Source: Pseudomonadota bacterium (GTDB lineage Bacteria; Pseudomonadota; Alphaproteobacteria; Rhizobiales; Xanthobacteraceae). Taken from it: a DNA stretch of 64,000 bases. Position numbers and translations under genes: made by a program. The DNA lies in assembly GCA_023404675.1 (NCBI GenBank), contig JAEYAW010000003.1, positions 62,001-126,000 of the forward strand, written 5' to 3'. Below the pieces are notes generated by a model. That model did not search any database and was not told the DNA's origin. It saw nothing but the letters and a program-made list of their open reading frames with translations. The first letter of the stretch is position 1, and every line of letters starts with the position of its first letter. Below, in pieces: positions 1 through 9,368 of the stretch.

Positions 1-249
1 CAGTCGCTGCGCAGTTGCTCGGGTCGAGGCGGCGGAACCGGTTGCCTTCTTCGATCCGGTCTTGCGGGCGGCCGTCTTGCGGGCCGGAGGCGCCGGGGCT
101 TCGGCTTCGCGGGCCATGCGGAGGGCGCGCAGGCGCTCCATGTTCTTGCGGACGGCTGCCTGCTCGGCCTCGTATTCCGACATCGCCTTGGCGCCGTCGG
201 CTTTCTGCGCCGCCTTGCGGTCGGCCAGTGATTTGTCGGGTGTGCTCAT
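1..249 (-). CDS. small Lys/Ala-rich basic protein, C-terminus beyond window
   Basis: Read on the minus strand from an ATG at 249, preceded by a near-perfect TAAGGAGG ribosome site seven bases upstream. 83 codons stay open to the window edge, so the gene is partial. The N-terminal part is charged and predicted helical (residues 1-50, with AADRK- and RLRALR-like stretches). It is followed by an Ala/Pro/Lys-rich segment with AARKT-type repeats that resembles nucleic-acid-binding tails. Similar short proteins of unknown function are common in Bradyrhizobium-type genomes (from memory). I assign no function. The strong ribosome site and clean reading frame support a real gene. Confidence 0.75.
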   Translation of the reverse strand, partial: MSTPDKSLADRKAAQKADGAKAMSEYEAEQAAVRKNMERLRALRMAREAEAPAPPARKTAARKTGSKKATGSAASTRATAQRL

Positions 250-401
250 GATCCTCCTTAAGTAAGCGCTCGGGATGAGAATCGCGAGCGAACAAAACAA
301 GAATCGTCGAGACGAATTTACGCTGGCTAAGCCGGGTCCAGCATATCGGGATGCTCCGGAGGTCCGATCCGCGCCGTCGCGGGCCGGAACGCTGCGGTCC
401 G

Positions 402-1268
402 TCAGCGGCGCACGATCAGCCCGCGGCTGGTGACGACCGCCCAGCGGCCGTCGACGTAGCGGACATCCTGCACCGTGCCGAGGCCGGGGAGGGGATCGCC
501 GGGATACACCTCGTAAAGCCCGCCATGTCCCTCGACGATGGCTCCGCCCCGGCCGACGCGGTTGAGGGACCAGCCGTCAACGATCTGCGGTCTGCGCGGG
601 TCGGGCCTGGCCGCCGGAACTGCGGCGGTGGTCTCGGCCGACGCGACCCGGGTCGGCGTCTGTGCCGCGGGCGCGGGGGTGGCCGCGGCAGTGCGGAGCT
701 TGTCCTGCGCTTCGGCGAGTTTGCCGATCCGGGAGGTGAGGTCGCCCTGCGCCTTCTCGATCTTGTCGAGCCGGTCGTCGAGCTTGTCGATCTGGGTGCT
801 GCGGGTCTTGCCGGCCTGATCGGCCGTGCTTTTCAAGGCGGCGAGGTCGTCATTGATCTTCGCAACCGACGCATTGAGCGATTGAATATCCTCCGCCGTC
901 GCCACCGGGGCCGCCGGCGAAGAGGCGCGAGCACCGAACTGGCTCACCGCGCCGGTCGCCAGCGCGCCGCCCATCGCACCGCAGATCGCCGCCACTGCGA
1001 TCACCGCGACCATGCGAAGGCTGCCGCCGCCGCTGGCGCGCTCCTGCGTCGCATTCAGATGACTGAAGCGCTCTTCGTTGAAATCGGCGCGGAAGTCGTC
1101 CGAGCGGCTCTGTGCCTTGCGCATGACGACCAGATCGGTCGGCTCGCGCGGCGCCTGTGCAGCAGTCTCGTCCGCCGCTGGCGGTGTCGTGGATTCGGAC
1201 GGCTGAGCGGTGTTCCCGTTCGGCTGTTCGCTGTCGTCGTTGCGCAGAACGAAATTCGGATCGCTCAC
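402..1268 (-). CDS. single-TM protein with coiled-coil and C-terminal SH3-like segment
   Basis: 288 residues from a GTG start with GGGAG about eight bases upstream. The first ~80 residues are polar and probably cytoplasmic. One hydrophobic segment at about residues 85-107 (MVAVIAVAAICGAMGGALAT) is the only membrane anchor. Residues ~120-190 are heptad-like, with repeated IDKLDDRLDKIEKAQ-type charge patterns typical of a coiled coil. An Ala/Pro linker follows. The last ~60 residues (GGLYEVYPGDPLPGLG, DGRWVV-like ending) resemble a small beta domain found in rhizobial proteins of unknown function. A bitopic inner-membrane protein with a periplasmic coiled coil is likely. The function is not known. 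Confidence 0.85.
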   Translation of the reverse strand: MSDPNFVLRNDDSEQPNGNTAQPSESTTPPAADETAAQAPREPTDLVVMRKAQSRSDDFRADFNEERFSHLNATQERASGGGSLRMVAVIAVAAICGAMGGALATGAVSQFGARASSPAAPVATAEDIQSLNASVAKINDDLAALKSTADQAGKTRSTQIDKLDDRLDKIEKAQGDLTSRIGKLAEAQDKLRTAAATPAPAAQTPTRVASAETTAAVPAARPDPRRPQIVDGWSLNRVGRGGAIVEGHGGLYEVYPGDPLPGLGTVQDVRYVDGRWAVVTSRGLIVRR

Positions 1269-1373
1269 GTCGAAGTCTCCCGCGTTGGATTGACCATTCA
1301 GTGACCATGATCAGTTTCCAAGTTGTTAAACCGGACTTTAAGGCTTTGTAATGAACGCAGGCTTAACCGTTGT

Positions 1374-2342
1374 TCATGTTGGCGAGCGGTATTCCGCAAG
1401 GGTTTGTGTCACAAGTTCGGCGACTGTGTGTATGGACGTAACGCCCGATACCGAGTGGCCCGCGCTCCAGATGTCGCGCCATCTTGTCGGCTTGTTCTCG
1501 CGCGCGCCGACGTCGATATCCTTGCCGATCTCGATTGCGCCACGTTCCGGCAATGAATCGGGATCGAGGTCCGCCGCAACGATCGACGGACGCAACATGT
1601 TGGTCGGCAGTCCGGTGAAAGCCCGCGTCAGAAGAATGTCGTCCGCATTGCTTGCGACCAGCATCGCCTTGTAGCGCGCGTCGGCCAGGCTTTCGTGGGT
1701 GGCGATGAATTTCGTGCCCATATAGGCCAGTTCGCAGCCGAGCGCCCGTGCGGCGCGCAAGGCGTGTCCGTCGCTGATGCCGCCGGCCAGGACGAGAGGT
1801 CCGTCAAAGAAACGCCGCACCGCACGCACGAAGGCGAACGGATTGAGCCATCCGGTCTGGCCGCCCGCGCCCGCCGTGAGCAGCACCAGCCCGTCCGCGC
1901 CCGCCGCGGCTGCGCGCTCGGCGTGGCGCACGCTGGCGACATCCGCGAGCACGAATGCCCCGGCGTCGTGCAGCGGTGCGAGCACGTCCGCAGGCGAACC
2001 GACGCTGGTGATGACGATCTCGGGGCGATGCTTCAGTACGATGCGCAGATCGTCGGCGAGCCGCACATTGCTGCGATGGACAATAAGGTTGGGACAGACG
2101 GGTGCTGGCGCACGCCCCGTCGCCTCGGCTGTTTCCGCGAGCTGACGTGCGATGTCGTCAAGCCATGCATCGAGCTGTTCCGTGGTGCGGCAATTGACGG
2201 TCGGAAACGAGCCGATCACACCTGCGCGGCAGGCGGCGACGACAAGGTCCGGGCCGGATACGAGGAACATGGGCGCTGCGATCAGCGGCAGGGAGAGCCG
2301 CGACGTGATCTGCTCAAACTTTGTTTGATGATGCGACATCAT
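1374..2342 (-). CDS. nitronate monooxygenase family FMN oxidoreductase
   Basis: 322 residues, the usual length for the 2-nitropropane dioxygenase / nitronate monooxygenase family, FMN enzymes with a TIM-barrel fold. Visible marks are the N-terminal APMF (23-26), the flavin-phosphate region with GAGGQTG (158-164), AGGISDG (186-192) and YMGTKF (207-212). Family members oxidise alkyl nitronates. Many, especially beside CoA-ester genes, have unknown substrates, and some act as trans-acting enoyl reductases. It is divergent from an acyl-CoA synthetase, with only ~110 bases between starts, so the two are probably co-regulated and linked to organic-acid catabolism. Two adjacent Met codons could serve as the start. 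Confidence 0.9.
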   Translation of the reverse strand: MMSHHQTKFEQITSRLSLPLIAAPMFLVSGPDLVVAACRAGVIGSFPTVNCRTTEQLDAWLDDIARQLAETAEATGRAPAPVCPNLIVHRSNVRLADDLRIVLKHRPEIVITSVGSPADVLAPLHDAGAFVLADVASVRHAERAAAAGADGLVLLTAGAGGQTGWLNPFAFVRAVRRFFDGPLVLAGGISDGHALRAARALGCELAYMGTKFIATHESLADARYKAMLVASNADDILLTRAFTGLPTNMLRPSIVAADLDPDSLPERGAIEIGKDIDVGARENKPTRWRDIWSAGHSVSGVTSIHTVAELVTQTLAEYRSPT

Positions 2343-2397
2343 TCCTCCCGGCCTGCAGTTGCGCGGCTTCCGCGCCGTGCTAGCTTGTTAGAAACAA
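2314..2397. promoter_or_regulatory. divergent promoter region with two short inverted repeats
   Basis: Two perfect inverted repeats flank the divergent starts. TCAAAC-TTT-GTTTGA lies at 2314-2328, inside the first codons of the monooxygenase gene, and TTGTT-AGA-AACAA at 2385-2397. Spacing and symmetry are like TetR- or MarR-family operators of catabolic CoA-ligase genes. No regulator gene is present in the window next to them, so the binding protein is unknown. Confidence 0.35.
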
Positions 2398-2451
2398 ACA
2401 ATGACACGAGCGGCCATTCACGCAAATGGCCGCCGCACCCGGGAGGACGCC

Positions 2452-4023
2452 ATGCATATCAGTCATCCAGATCTTTATGCTCTGTCGACACTCGGCACGC
2501 AGACCCTGCGTGCGCTCGCACGCTATCCGGACCGGATCGCGTTCGCATGGCCCGGCGGGTCGCTCACCTATCGCGGCGCGAGCGAACTGATCGGCCGGTT
2601 TCAGAGCGTGTTCATCACGTCGGGATGCAGGCCCGGCACGCGCGTTGCGCTGCTCACCGCCAATCGCGCCGACACCTGGTGTGCGGGCGTCGCCGCGCAG
2701 CTGTCGCGCATGGCGATCACATGGCTGCATCCGATGGGATCGCTCGCCGACCAGATCGATCAGGTCGAGGATTCGGAATCGGAGATTCTCGTCATCGATG
2801 CCGCGAATTTCGGCGCGCGCGGCGGCGAACTGGCCTCGCGCGCGCAGGGCGTGTCGCGCGTCTACACGATGGGACCGGCCGAGTACGGCATCGATCTTCT
2901 GGAGGCGGCTCAGGCGGCCGGCAGCGTTTCGCCGCTCGATCTCGCCGTGCCGGGCGATGTCTGCACGCTGAACTACACCGGCGGCACCACGGGAAAATCG
3001 AAAGGGGCGCTGCGCACGCATCGCGAATACGCGCCGTTCGCGGGTGCTATTCTCGCCGACTTCGAAATCCCCGAAGCGCCGCGCTATCTGACAGTCGCGC
3101 CGATCAGCCACGTGGCGGGCACCAAGGTTCTGCCAGTGCTGATGCGCGGCGGTACGGTGCATATGCTGAAGGGCTTCGATCCGGAGGCGGTGTTCTCCAC
3201 CATCGAACGGGAAAAGATCAACTTCGCGCTGTTCGTGCCGACGATGATCTATGTGCTGCTGGATCATCCGGGGCTCGACAAGGCGGATCTGTCGTCGCTG
3301 GAGTATCTTCTCTACGGTGCGTCGCCGATGGCGCCGAGCAGGCTGGTCGAAGGCATCGAGCGGATCGGTCCGGTCTTCGCCCAGCTCTACGGCCAGACCG
3401 AGTGTTATCCCGTGTCGGTGCTGAGCAAGGCCGATCATGATCCGAAGCGGCCCGAGCTTTTCCTGTCGTGCGGATTCCCGCTCGCCGCCTGCGAGGTGAA
3501 AATTCTCGACGACGACGATCAGGAGGTCGCCACGGGCGAGGCGGGCGAAATCTGCGTGCGCGCGCCGCATGTGATGCTGGAATACTGGAAGCGTCCGGCG
3601 GAGAACGCGCAGGCGCTGAAAGGCGGCTGGCTGCATACCGGCGATATCGCCCGCAAGGACGAGCGCGGCTACATGTATATCCTCGACCGCAAGAAGGACA
3701 TGATCGTCACCGGAGGGTTCAACGTTTTCCCGCGCGAGATCGAGGACGTGCTGGCCACGCATCCGGACGTGTCGGTCGTCGCTGTCGTCGGCGTACCGGA
3801 CGACAAGTGGGGTGAGGCGGTGACGGCGGTGGTGGTGGCGCGCGCGGGCACCACTCCGTCCAGCGACGAACTGATCGATCTCGTCAGGAAGCGCAAGGGA
3901 TCGGCCCAGGCGCCCAAGCAGATCCGGTTCGTCGAGCAGATGCCGATGACCGGCGTCGGCAAGGTCGACAAGAAAGCCCTGCGCGCGCAGTTCTGGGTCG
4001 GCCGCGAGCGCATGGTGGGATAA
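2452..4023 (+). CDS. AMP-forming acyl-CoA synthetase (ANL superfamily)
   Basis: 523 residues from ATG 2452, chosen because GGGAGG lies six bases upstream. An ATG at 2401 in the same frame lacks a ribosome site. The enzyme activates a carboxylic acid with ATP to an acyl-adenylate and then forms the CoA thioester. ANL core motifs are present in order: A3 YTGGTTGKSKG (175-185), A5 LYGQTE (about 305-310), A7 GWLHTGD, A8 DRKKDMIVTGGFNVFPREIE, and the C-terminal A10 GVGKVDKK with the catalytic Lys. Substrate cannot be read from the sequence. Medium-chain or aromatic acids are typical for this size. It is divergent from a flavin oxygenase gene and ends at a bidirectional terminator facing rpmB. Confidence 0.93.
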   Translation: MHISHPDLYALSTLGTQTLRALARYPDRIAFAWPGGSLTYRGASELIGRFQSVFITSGCRPGTRVALLTANRADTWCAGVAAQLSRMAITWLHPMGSLADQIDQVEDSESEILVIDAANFGARGGELASRAQGVSRVYTMGPAEYGIDLLEAAQAAGSVSPLDLAVPGDVCTLNYTGGTTGKSKGALRTHREYAPFAGAILADFEIPEAPRYLTVAPISHVAGTKVLPVLMRGGTVHMLKGFDPEAVFSTIEREKINFALFVPTMIYVLLDHPGLDKADLSSLEYLLYGASPMAPSRLVEGIERIGPVFAQLYGQTECYPVSVLSKADHDPKRPELFLSCGFPLAACEVKILDDDDQEVATGEAGEICVRAPHVMLEYWKRPAENAQALKGGWLHTGDIARKDERGYMYILDRKKDMIVTGGFNVFPREIEDVLATHPDVSVVAVVGVPDDKWGEAVTAVVVARAGTTPSSDELIDLVRKRKGSAQAPKQIRFVEQMPMTGVGKVDKKALRAQFWVGRERMVG

Positions 4024-4065
4024 GTGTCGGCGTCCCGGTGCAGGACCGGACTGCTTCGGCCAAGC

Positions 4066-4093
4066 AAAAAGCCGGGCACTGGCCCGGCTTTTC
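4066..4093. terminator. bidirectional rho-independent terminator
   Basis: AAAAGCCGGGC, a four-base loop and GCCCGGCTTTT form an 11-bp perfect stem. The A-run on one side and T-run on the other let it stop transcription from both the acyl-CoA synthetase (plus) and rpmB (minus). Confidence 0.85.
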
Positions 4094-4118
4094 AGTCTTC
4101 AGTCCGATACGCCGCGTT

Positions 4119-4409
4119 TCAGCTCGCGGCTGCGACCTTCTTCTGAATCTCGCGCTTGAGGATCAGCGCGCGGGGCGACAGATCGTCCGCGTTCGCCTTC
4201 AGCAGGAAGGCGTCGAGGCCGCCGCGGTGATCGACCGACTTCAGCGCATTGGTCGAGACGCGCAGGCGCACGGAACGGCCGAGCGCATCGGAGATCAGGG
4301 TGACGTTGGTCAGGTTCGGCAGGAACCGGCGCTTCGTCTTGATGTTCGAGTGGCTAACCTTGTGGCCCACTTGCGGGCCCTTGGCCGTCAGTTCACAACG
4401 CCGCGACAT
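4119..4409 (-). CDS. rpmB: 50S ribosomal protein L28
   Basis: 96 residues, the normal size. It begins [20 protein letters not shown] and carries the conserved [12 protein letters not shown] and [19 protein letters not shown] segments of alphaproteobacterial L28. The ATG at 4409 is preceded by GAGAGGA at a good distance. The frame stays open upstream for hundreds of codons, but homology begins exactly at this ATG. It is a structural component of the large ribosomal subunit. The gene stands alone on the minus strand with its own promoter, terminates at the shared hairpin, and is divergent from a DUF3108 gene, an arrangement common in Rhizobiales. Confidence 0.97.
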   Translation of the reverse strand: MSRRCELTAKGPQVGHKVSHSNIKTKRRFLPNLTNVTLISDALGRSVRLRVSTNALKSVDHRGGLDAFLLKANADDLSPRALILKREIQKKVAAAS

Positions 4410-4499
4410 GGCGAAAATCCTCTCTCGTCCCCGTCCAAAGCCAAGCGCAACGCGCGTCGGCGCGGGGGAAAACTTGTGTCCATTTTCAGGAGCGGGCGA

Positions 4500-4528
4500 C
4501 GTATAAGGGGCGAATGCCCAATCGTCAA
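4500..4528 (-). promoter_or_regulatory. sigma-70 promoter of rpmB
   Basis: On the minus strand TTGACG, a 17-base spacer and TATACG lie about 90 bases upstream of the rpmB start. Box quality and spacing fit a housekeeping promoter. The predicted leader is about 80 bases. Confidence 0.65.
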
Positions 4529-4640
4529 GCTGACTGCGGTGAACCTCGCCGGCGCGACCGCGGGCCGGGGCCGGGTTCGTCCGTAGTTGCAACCATATAA
4601 TTGGCGCAATCGGCGTCGCAAGTTCCCGAAATGACTGGTC

Positions 4641-5591
4641 ATGGCGCGCAAGGCGATGGTGCGGGCAAGGACGCCCCTGTTGCGATCTCAACCCGGCCGA
4701 TCCGGCGGGTGGCGTCGTCCAACCGAGACTCTTCAATTGTATCATTGGCTTAGGTTCGTTCGGACAGGGCTCTGCCTGATCGCGGCGGTAACGGTGTCCT
4801 GCGCGGCGGCGGGGACGGCCCGCGCACAGGGCAAGCTCGAGGCTCATTATGTTGCAACGATCGCCGGCTTCTCCGTTGGAGCGGGCGACTGGTTGATCGA
4901 TATCGGGCCCGACCAGTACCGCGCTACGGTCACGGGCGGCACGGCCGGCATTCTGAAGGCCTTCAGCGGCGGCCACGGGGCCGGCGCGGCGCTCGGGCAG
5001 ATCGTGGACGGGAAGCTGACGCCGGCGGCGTATACGTCCTTCACCACGTCGGGACGAAAGAACGAGACCATCAAGATGGTGCTTGAGGGGGGCGTGGTGA
5101 AGGACGCCTCGATCGAGCCCGAGGTGGTCAACGACGATCCGGCGCGCCTGCCGGTGACGGAAGCGCATCGCCACGGCGTACAGGATCCGATGACCGCCGC
5201 TCTGCGCCAGGTTCCTGGCACCGGAAGTCTGTTCGGCGAGGAGGCGTGCAGGACGGCTGCGGTGTTCGATGGCCGGATGCGTTACGATCTGAGGCTGGAT
5301 TACAAACGCATCGAGCAGGTGAAGGCCGGCAAGGGCTATCAGGGGCCTGTCGTGGTCTGCGGCATTTCGCTGGTTCCGATCGCGGGCTATGTGCCGGATC
5401 GGCCGGCTATCAAGTATCTCGTGGCACGCGACGATATGGAAGTGTGGCTCGCCCCCATTGCCGGAACCCGGATCATGGTGCCGTTCCGGATGGCGATCCC
5501 GACGCCGCTGGGGCCGGGCATCCTCGAGGCAACCGAGTTCGTCACGTCGGTGGCGGCACCGCTTTCCGCCTCGCGCATGACCGCGCAATAA
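4641..5591 (+). CDS. DUF3108 domain-containing exported protein
   Basis: Up to 316 residues. A hydrophobic stretch ([20 protein letters not shown], about residues 44-63) looks like a signal peptide ending in ARA-Q, so the mature protein is periplasmic. The body ([18 protein letters not shown] ... [15 protein letters not shown] ... [14 protein letters not shown]) matches DUF3108, a beta-rich family of unknown function found beside rpmB in Rhizobiales. The long N-region suggests the true start may be an internal codon (ATG 4656, or a later non-ATG start). The product is probably an envelope protein. No catalytic motif is evident. Confidence 0.85.
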   Translation: MARKAMVRARTPLLRSQPGRSGGWRRPTETLQLYHWLRFVRTGLCLIAAVTVSCAAAGTARAQGKLEAHYVATIAGFSVGAGDWLIDIGPDQYRATVTGGTAGILKAFSGGHGAGAALGQIVDGKLTPAAYTSFTTSGRKNETIKMVLEGGVVKDASIEPEVVNDDPARLPVTEAHRHGVQDPMTAALRQVPGTGSLFGEEACRTAAVFDGRMRYDLRLDYKRIEQVKAGKGYQGPVVVCGISLVPIAGYVPDRPAIKYLVARDDMEVWLAPIAGTRIMVPFRMAIPTPLGPGILEATEFVTSVAAPLSASRMTAQ

Positions 5592-5951
5592 ACGCGCCCG
5601 AGCGTTCAGCAAGAATCATGTTGACTCATCCGCGTTCCGTTGCCTTCGGAGAGATTGGTCATTATGTGCGGAGAGGCGCGCGAAGGGCGTGCGTCGTTGC
5701 TTGATGTTGTGGTGGGTTGCCGGACCTCTGCCGAGATATTGCGCTGACGGAGCGGCGAGTGAAGCGAGTCAGCGATTCGGGCGCGATTCGTTCCGGACTC
5801 GTTCCAACGCTTAAAAAGCGGAGCTTTCATGCGTTGCAGAATGGGACAGAGATGCATGTTTTCGGGCGAAAACGGCATCGTGCGCGCCGGATGTTGGCGT
5901 GAGTCCTAAACCTTTTTTCGCCCGCCGCTCTCGCCGGAAAGCATCGCCGCA
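5592..5951. other. 360-bp non-coding region, dense in GANTC sites
   Basis: No convincing gene on either strand. It holds seven GANTC sites (5613, 5623, 5766, 5774, 5785, 5796, 5901), four of them within 35 bases and the last three of those at exact 11-base spacing. It also has a GTTTTCG-GG-CGAAAAC palindrome at 5858-5873. It is the only space available for a promoter of the following helicase gene. Confidence 0.7.
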
Positions 5952-8900
5952 ATGACAATCGTCTCCTCCTCGCCGGCTTCATCCTCGCCGGGGCGTCATG
6001 GTCGCGCTCCCGGCGCGGGCGTCACGGCTGTGCTCGGACCGACCAATACCGGCAAGACCCATCTCGCCATCGAGCGGATGCTGGCGCATTCCTCCGGGAT
6101 CATCGGCTTGCCGCTGCGGTTGCTGGCCCGCGAGGTCTACAACCGGATTGTCGCGCGCGCGGGCGAGAATGCGGTGGCGCTCGTCACCGGCGAGGAGAAG
6201 ATCAAGCCGCCGCATCCGCGCTACTGGGTCTCGACCGTCGAGGCGATGCCCCGCGATCTGGACGTGTCGTTCCTCGCCGTGGACGAGGTGCAGATCGCCG
6301 CCGATCTCGAACGCGGCCATGTCTTTACGGACCGCATCCTGAACCGGCGGGGCCGCGACGAAACGCTGCTGCTCGGCGCGGCGACGATGCGTCCGGCCAT
6401 CGAGAAACTGTTGCCGGGCGTCAGTGTTGTGACGCGGCCGCGCCTGTCGCAACTGACCTTCGCGGGTGATCGCAAGCTGACACGCCAGCCGCGCCGCACC
6501 GCCATCGTCGCGTTCTCCGCCGACGAGGTCTACGCCATCGCCGAGCTGATCCGCCGCCAGCACGGCGGCGCGGCGGTGGTGCTCGGCTCGCTGTCGCCGC
6601 GCACGCGCAACGCGCAGGTCGCGATGTTTCAGTCCGGCGAGGTGGATTATCTGATAGCCACCGATGCGGTGGGCATGGGGCTCAACCTCGACGTCGATCA
6701 CGTGGCCTTCGCCTCGGACCGCAAGTTCGACGGCTATCAATTCCGCAGGCTCAACCCGGCGGAGTTCGCCCAGATCGCGGGCCGCGCGGGCCGCGCCTCC
6801 CGGGACGGCACCTTCGGGACGACGGGGCGCTGTGCGCCTTTCGAGCCCGAACTGGTCAACGCGCTGCAGAACCACACCTTCGACAACGTGAAGATGCTGC
6901 AGTGGCGCAATTCGGCGCTGGATTTCTCCTCGCTCGCGGCGCTTCAGGTGTCGCTCAATATTTCTCCTTCGCGGGATATGCTCACGCGCGCACCGATCGC
7001 CGACGACATCCGTGTGCTGGATCATGTCGTGCGCGATCCCGAGGTTCGCGACAGCGCCACCACGGCCGCGATGGTCGAGCGGCTGTGGGACGCGTGTCAG
7101 CTACCCGATTACCGGAAGATCGCGCCGGCAGCGCATGCGGAGCTGGTGGCGACCCTGTTCGGCTTCCTGACGCGACGCGGCCGCATTCCTGATGCATGGT
7201 TTGCAGCGCAGGTTGCCCATTCGGACCGGACGGACGGCGATATCGACACGTTGTCGGGGCGTATTGCGCAAATCCGCACCTGGACTTTCGTCGCCAACCG
7301 GCCGGACTGGCTCGCCGATCCTGATCATTGGCAGGGTATTACCCGCGAAATAGAGAATAAATTATCGGATGCGCTTCATGAACGTCTGACTGAACGTTTC
7401 GTTGATCGCCGGACCAGTGTATTGATGCGCCGCCTGCGGGAAAACACCATGCTGAATACTGAGATTGGCAAGACCGGCGACGTTACTGTTGAGGGCCACC
7501 TGATCGGGCGGCTCGACGGCTTCATGTTCGCGCCAGATGCGGCCGAGGCCGGCTCCGAAGCGAAGGCGCTTCAGGCCGCGGCCCAGAAGGCGCTGGCCGG
7601 CGAGATCGACGCGCGCGCCGCGAAACTGGCGAGCGCGCCGGACGACCAGTTCGTGCTGGCGTCGGACGGGACGTTGCGGTGGACCGGCGACGCCGTCGCC
7701 AAGCTGATGGGCGCCGACGCCATTCTGCATCCGCGCATCCGTATCGTCGCGGACGATCGGCTGGCCGGGGCGTCGCGCGAGGCGGTACAGGCGCGGCTCG
7801 ACCTATGGCTCAAGACGCATTGCGAGAAGCTGCTGGGGCCGCTTTACGAGCTGGCCAAGGCCGAGGATATCACCGGCATCGGCAGGGGCATCGCGTTCCA
7901 GCTTGTCGAGGCACTGGGCGTTCTCGAACGGCAGAAGATCGCCACCGAGATGAAGGATCTCGATCAGACCGCCCGCGCCACGCTGCGCAAATACGGCGTG
8001 CGTTTCGGTGCGTATCATATCTATGTGCCGTCGCTGCTGAAGCCGGCGGGACGCGCGATGGCCTCGCTGCTGTGGGCGCTGAAGCAGGATCATGTGGACT
8101 TCTCCGCGCTGCTTGGCGCGCAGCAACTGGCCGGCAGCGGCCGGACGTCGTTCCCGGTCGACAAGTCGCTGGATCGCGATGCCTATCGCGTGCTGGGCTA
8201 CCGCCAGTGCGGCGAGCGGGCGGTGCGCGTCGATATCCTCGAACGGCTGGCCGATCTGATCCGCCCGGCGCTGGGCTGGCGCGACGGCGCGCCCGGCGAG
8301 AAGCCGGCCGGCGCGTTCGACGGGCGCGGTTTCGTCGTGACGCAGGCCATGACGTCGCTGACGGGGTCGGCGGGCGAGGATTTCGCCTCGATCCTGCGCG
8401 CGCTCGGCTATCGCATGGAGAAGCGGCCCGCTCCGCCGCCGGCTCCGACGGCTGCCCCGGTTGAAGCGGCTGCCGAGACAGCTGCGCCCGGTTCCGAGGA
8501 GGCTGTTGTGCCGTCCGGTGATGTTGCCGAGACCGCCACGGACGCCAGTGCCGAAACTGCCGAAATCGTCGCGGACGCCGATGCGGCGCCTGTTGTCGAA
8601 GCTCTCGAAGCTCTCGAAGCCGCACCGGTCGAGGCGAGCGAGGGTGAGCCTGCCGAGACCGAGCTGGTGGACGAAAGCATCGCCGAGGTCGCTGTCGAGC
8701 CGGATGTAATCTCCGAGGCGCCCCGGCCGGAAGTTGTCGAGGTGGCCGTCGCCGCCCCGGCCGACGCCGACGTGGTTGCGCCCGTTGAGCCGGAGCGCGC
8801 CGAAGCGGGGTCGCCCGAGGCTGCCGCTGTGCCGCCCGGCGAGGAGGCCGCCGCCGAGGCGGTTCCGGCCGAGCCGGCCCTGATCGAGGTCTGGCGGCCC

Positions 8901-9365
8901 GGCGGCCGCTCCGAGGATCGCCGTCCCCGCCATGATCGCCGTCCGAATCATCGTCGCCCGGACTCGCAGCCGGCCGCAGCGGCGGGCGAGGCAAGGCCGG
9001 AAGGCGAGCCGCGGGAGCGCGAGCATCAGCAGCGCCGCCGTGATCGGCATGGCGGCCGCCGCTTCGAGGCGCGCCCCGGCTCCGGTACGTCCGGCGATGC
9101 GACCGGGACGCCGAGCAACGCCGAGGGGCGTGGCGGCTTCCGGGGCAAGCCGCGCGACCAGCAGGGGCGGGACAACCGCTTCAAGGGCGGCGACAAGGGC
9201 AAGAACGACGGGCCGCGTCGCGGCGATCATCGTCAGGATCACCGAGGGGACCATCGCGGCGGCGGGGCTCCGCGCGAGCGCGAGCGGCCGATCGATCCGA
9301 ATTCGCCGTTTGCCAAGCTGGCCGCCCTCAAGGAGCAACTGGCGGCGAATCAGAAGGACCGGTAG
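5952..9365 (+). CDS. SUV3/MgpS-like superfamily 2 RNA helicase with disordered basic tail
   Basis: 1137 residues. The helicase core is N-terminal: Walker A GPTNTGKT (29-36), motif II DEVQ (111-114), ATDAVGMGLN (236-245) and motif VI QIAGRAGR (274-281), typical of SUV3-type DExH helicases that unwind RNA for degradation. About 500 further residues are family-specific helical domain. Residues ~820-980 are a long Ala/Glu/Val/Pro acidic stretch, and ~985-1115 are rich in Arg, His and Gly (RRPRHDRRPNHRRP, RGGFRGKP). The tail ends in a short ordered segment. The tail is likely an RNA-binding or degradosome-scaffold arm, as in RNase E (inference). It is followed three bases later by an S4 RNA-binding gene. 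Confidence 0.9.
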   Translation: MTIVSSSPASSSPGRHGRAPGAGVTAVLGPTNTGKTHLAIERMLAHSSGIIGLPLRLLAREVYNRIVARAGENAVALVTGEEKIKPPHPRYWVSTVEAMPRDLDVSFLAVDEVQIAADLERGHVFTDRILNRRGRDETLLLGAATMRPAIEKLLPGVSVVTRPRLSQLTFAGDRKLTRQPRRTAIVAFSADEVYAIAELIRRQHGGAAVVLGSLSPRTRNAQVAMFQSGEVDYLIATDAVGMGLNLDVDHVAFASDRKFDGYQFRRLNPAEFAQIAGRAGRASRDGTFGTTGRCAPFEPELVNALQNHTFDNVKMLQWRNSALDFSSLAALQVSLNISPSRDMLTRAPIADDIRVLDHVVRDPEVRDSATTAAMVERLWDACQLPDYRKIAPAAHAELVATLFGFLTRRGRIPDAWFAAQVAHSDRTDGDIDTLSGRIAQIRTWTFVANRPDWLADPDHWQGITREIENKLSDALHERLTERFVDRRTSVLMRRLRENTMLNTEIGKTGDVTVEGHLIGRLDGFMFAPDAAEAGSEAKALQAAAQKALAGEIDARAAKLASAPDDQFVLASDGTLRWTGDAVAKLMGADAILHPRIRIVADDRLAGASREAVQARLDLWLKTHCEKLLGPLYELAKAEDITGIGRGIAFQLVEALGVLERQKIATEMKDLDQTARATLRKYGVRFGAYHIYVPSLLKPAGRAMASLLWALKQDHVDFSALLGAQQLAGSGRTSFPVDKSLDRDAYRVLGYRQCGERAVRVDILERLADLIRPALGWRDGAPGEKPAGAFDGRGFVVTQAMTSLTGSAGEDFASILRALGYRMEKRPAPPPAPTAAPVEAAAETAAPGSEEAVVPSGDVAETATDASAETAEIVADADAAPVVEALEALEAAPVEASEGEPAETELVDESIAEVAVEPDVISEAPRPEVVEVAVAAPADADVVAPVEPERAEAGSPEAAAVPPGEEAAAEAVPAEPALIEVWRPGGRSEDRRPRHDRRPNHRRPDSQPAAAAGEARPEGEPREREHQQRRRDRHGGRRFEARPGSGTSGDATGTPSNAEGRGGFRGKPRDQQGRDNRFKGGDKGKNDGPRRGDHRQDHRGDHRGGGAPRERERPIDPNSPFAKLAALKEQLAANQKDR

Positions 9366-9368
9366 CGC

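Noticed and set aside
15..265. Plus-strand reading frames at the left edge
   Set aside because: Arg/Cys/Pro-rich frames antisense to a minus-strand gene with a perfect ribosome site and better codon use.
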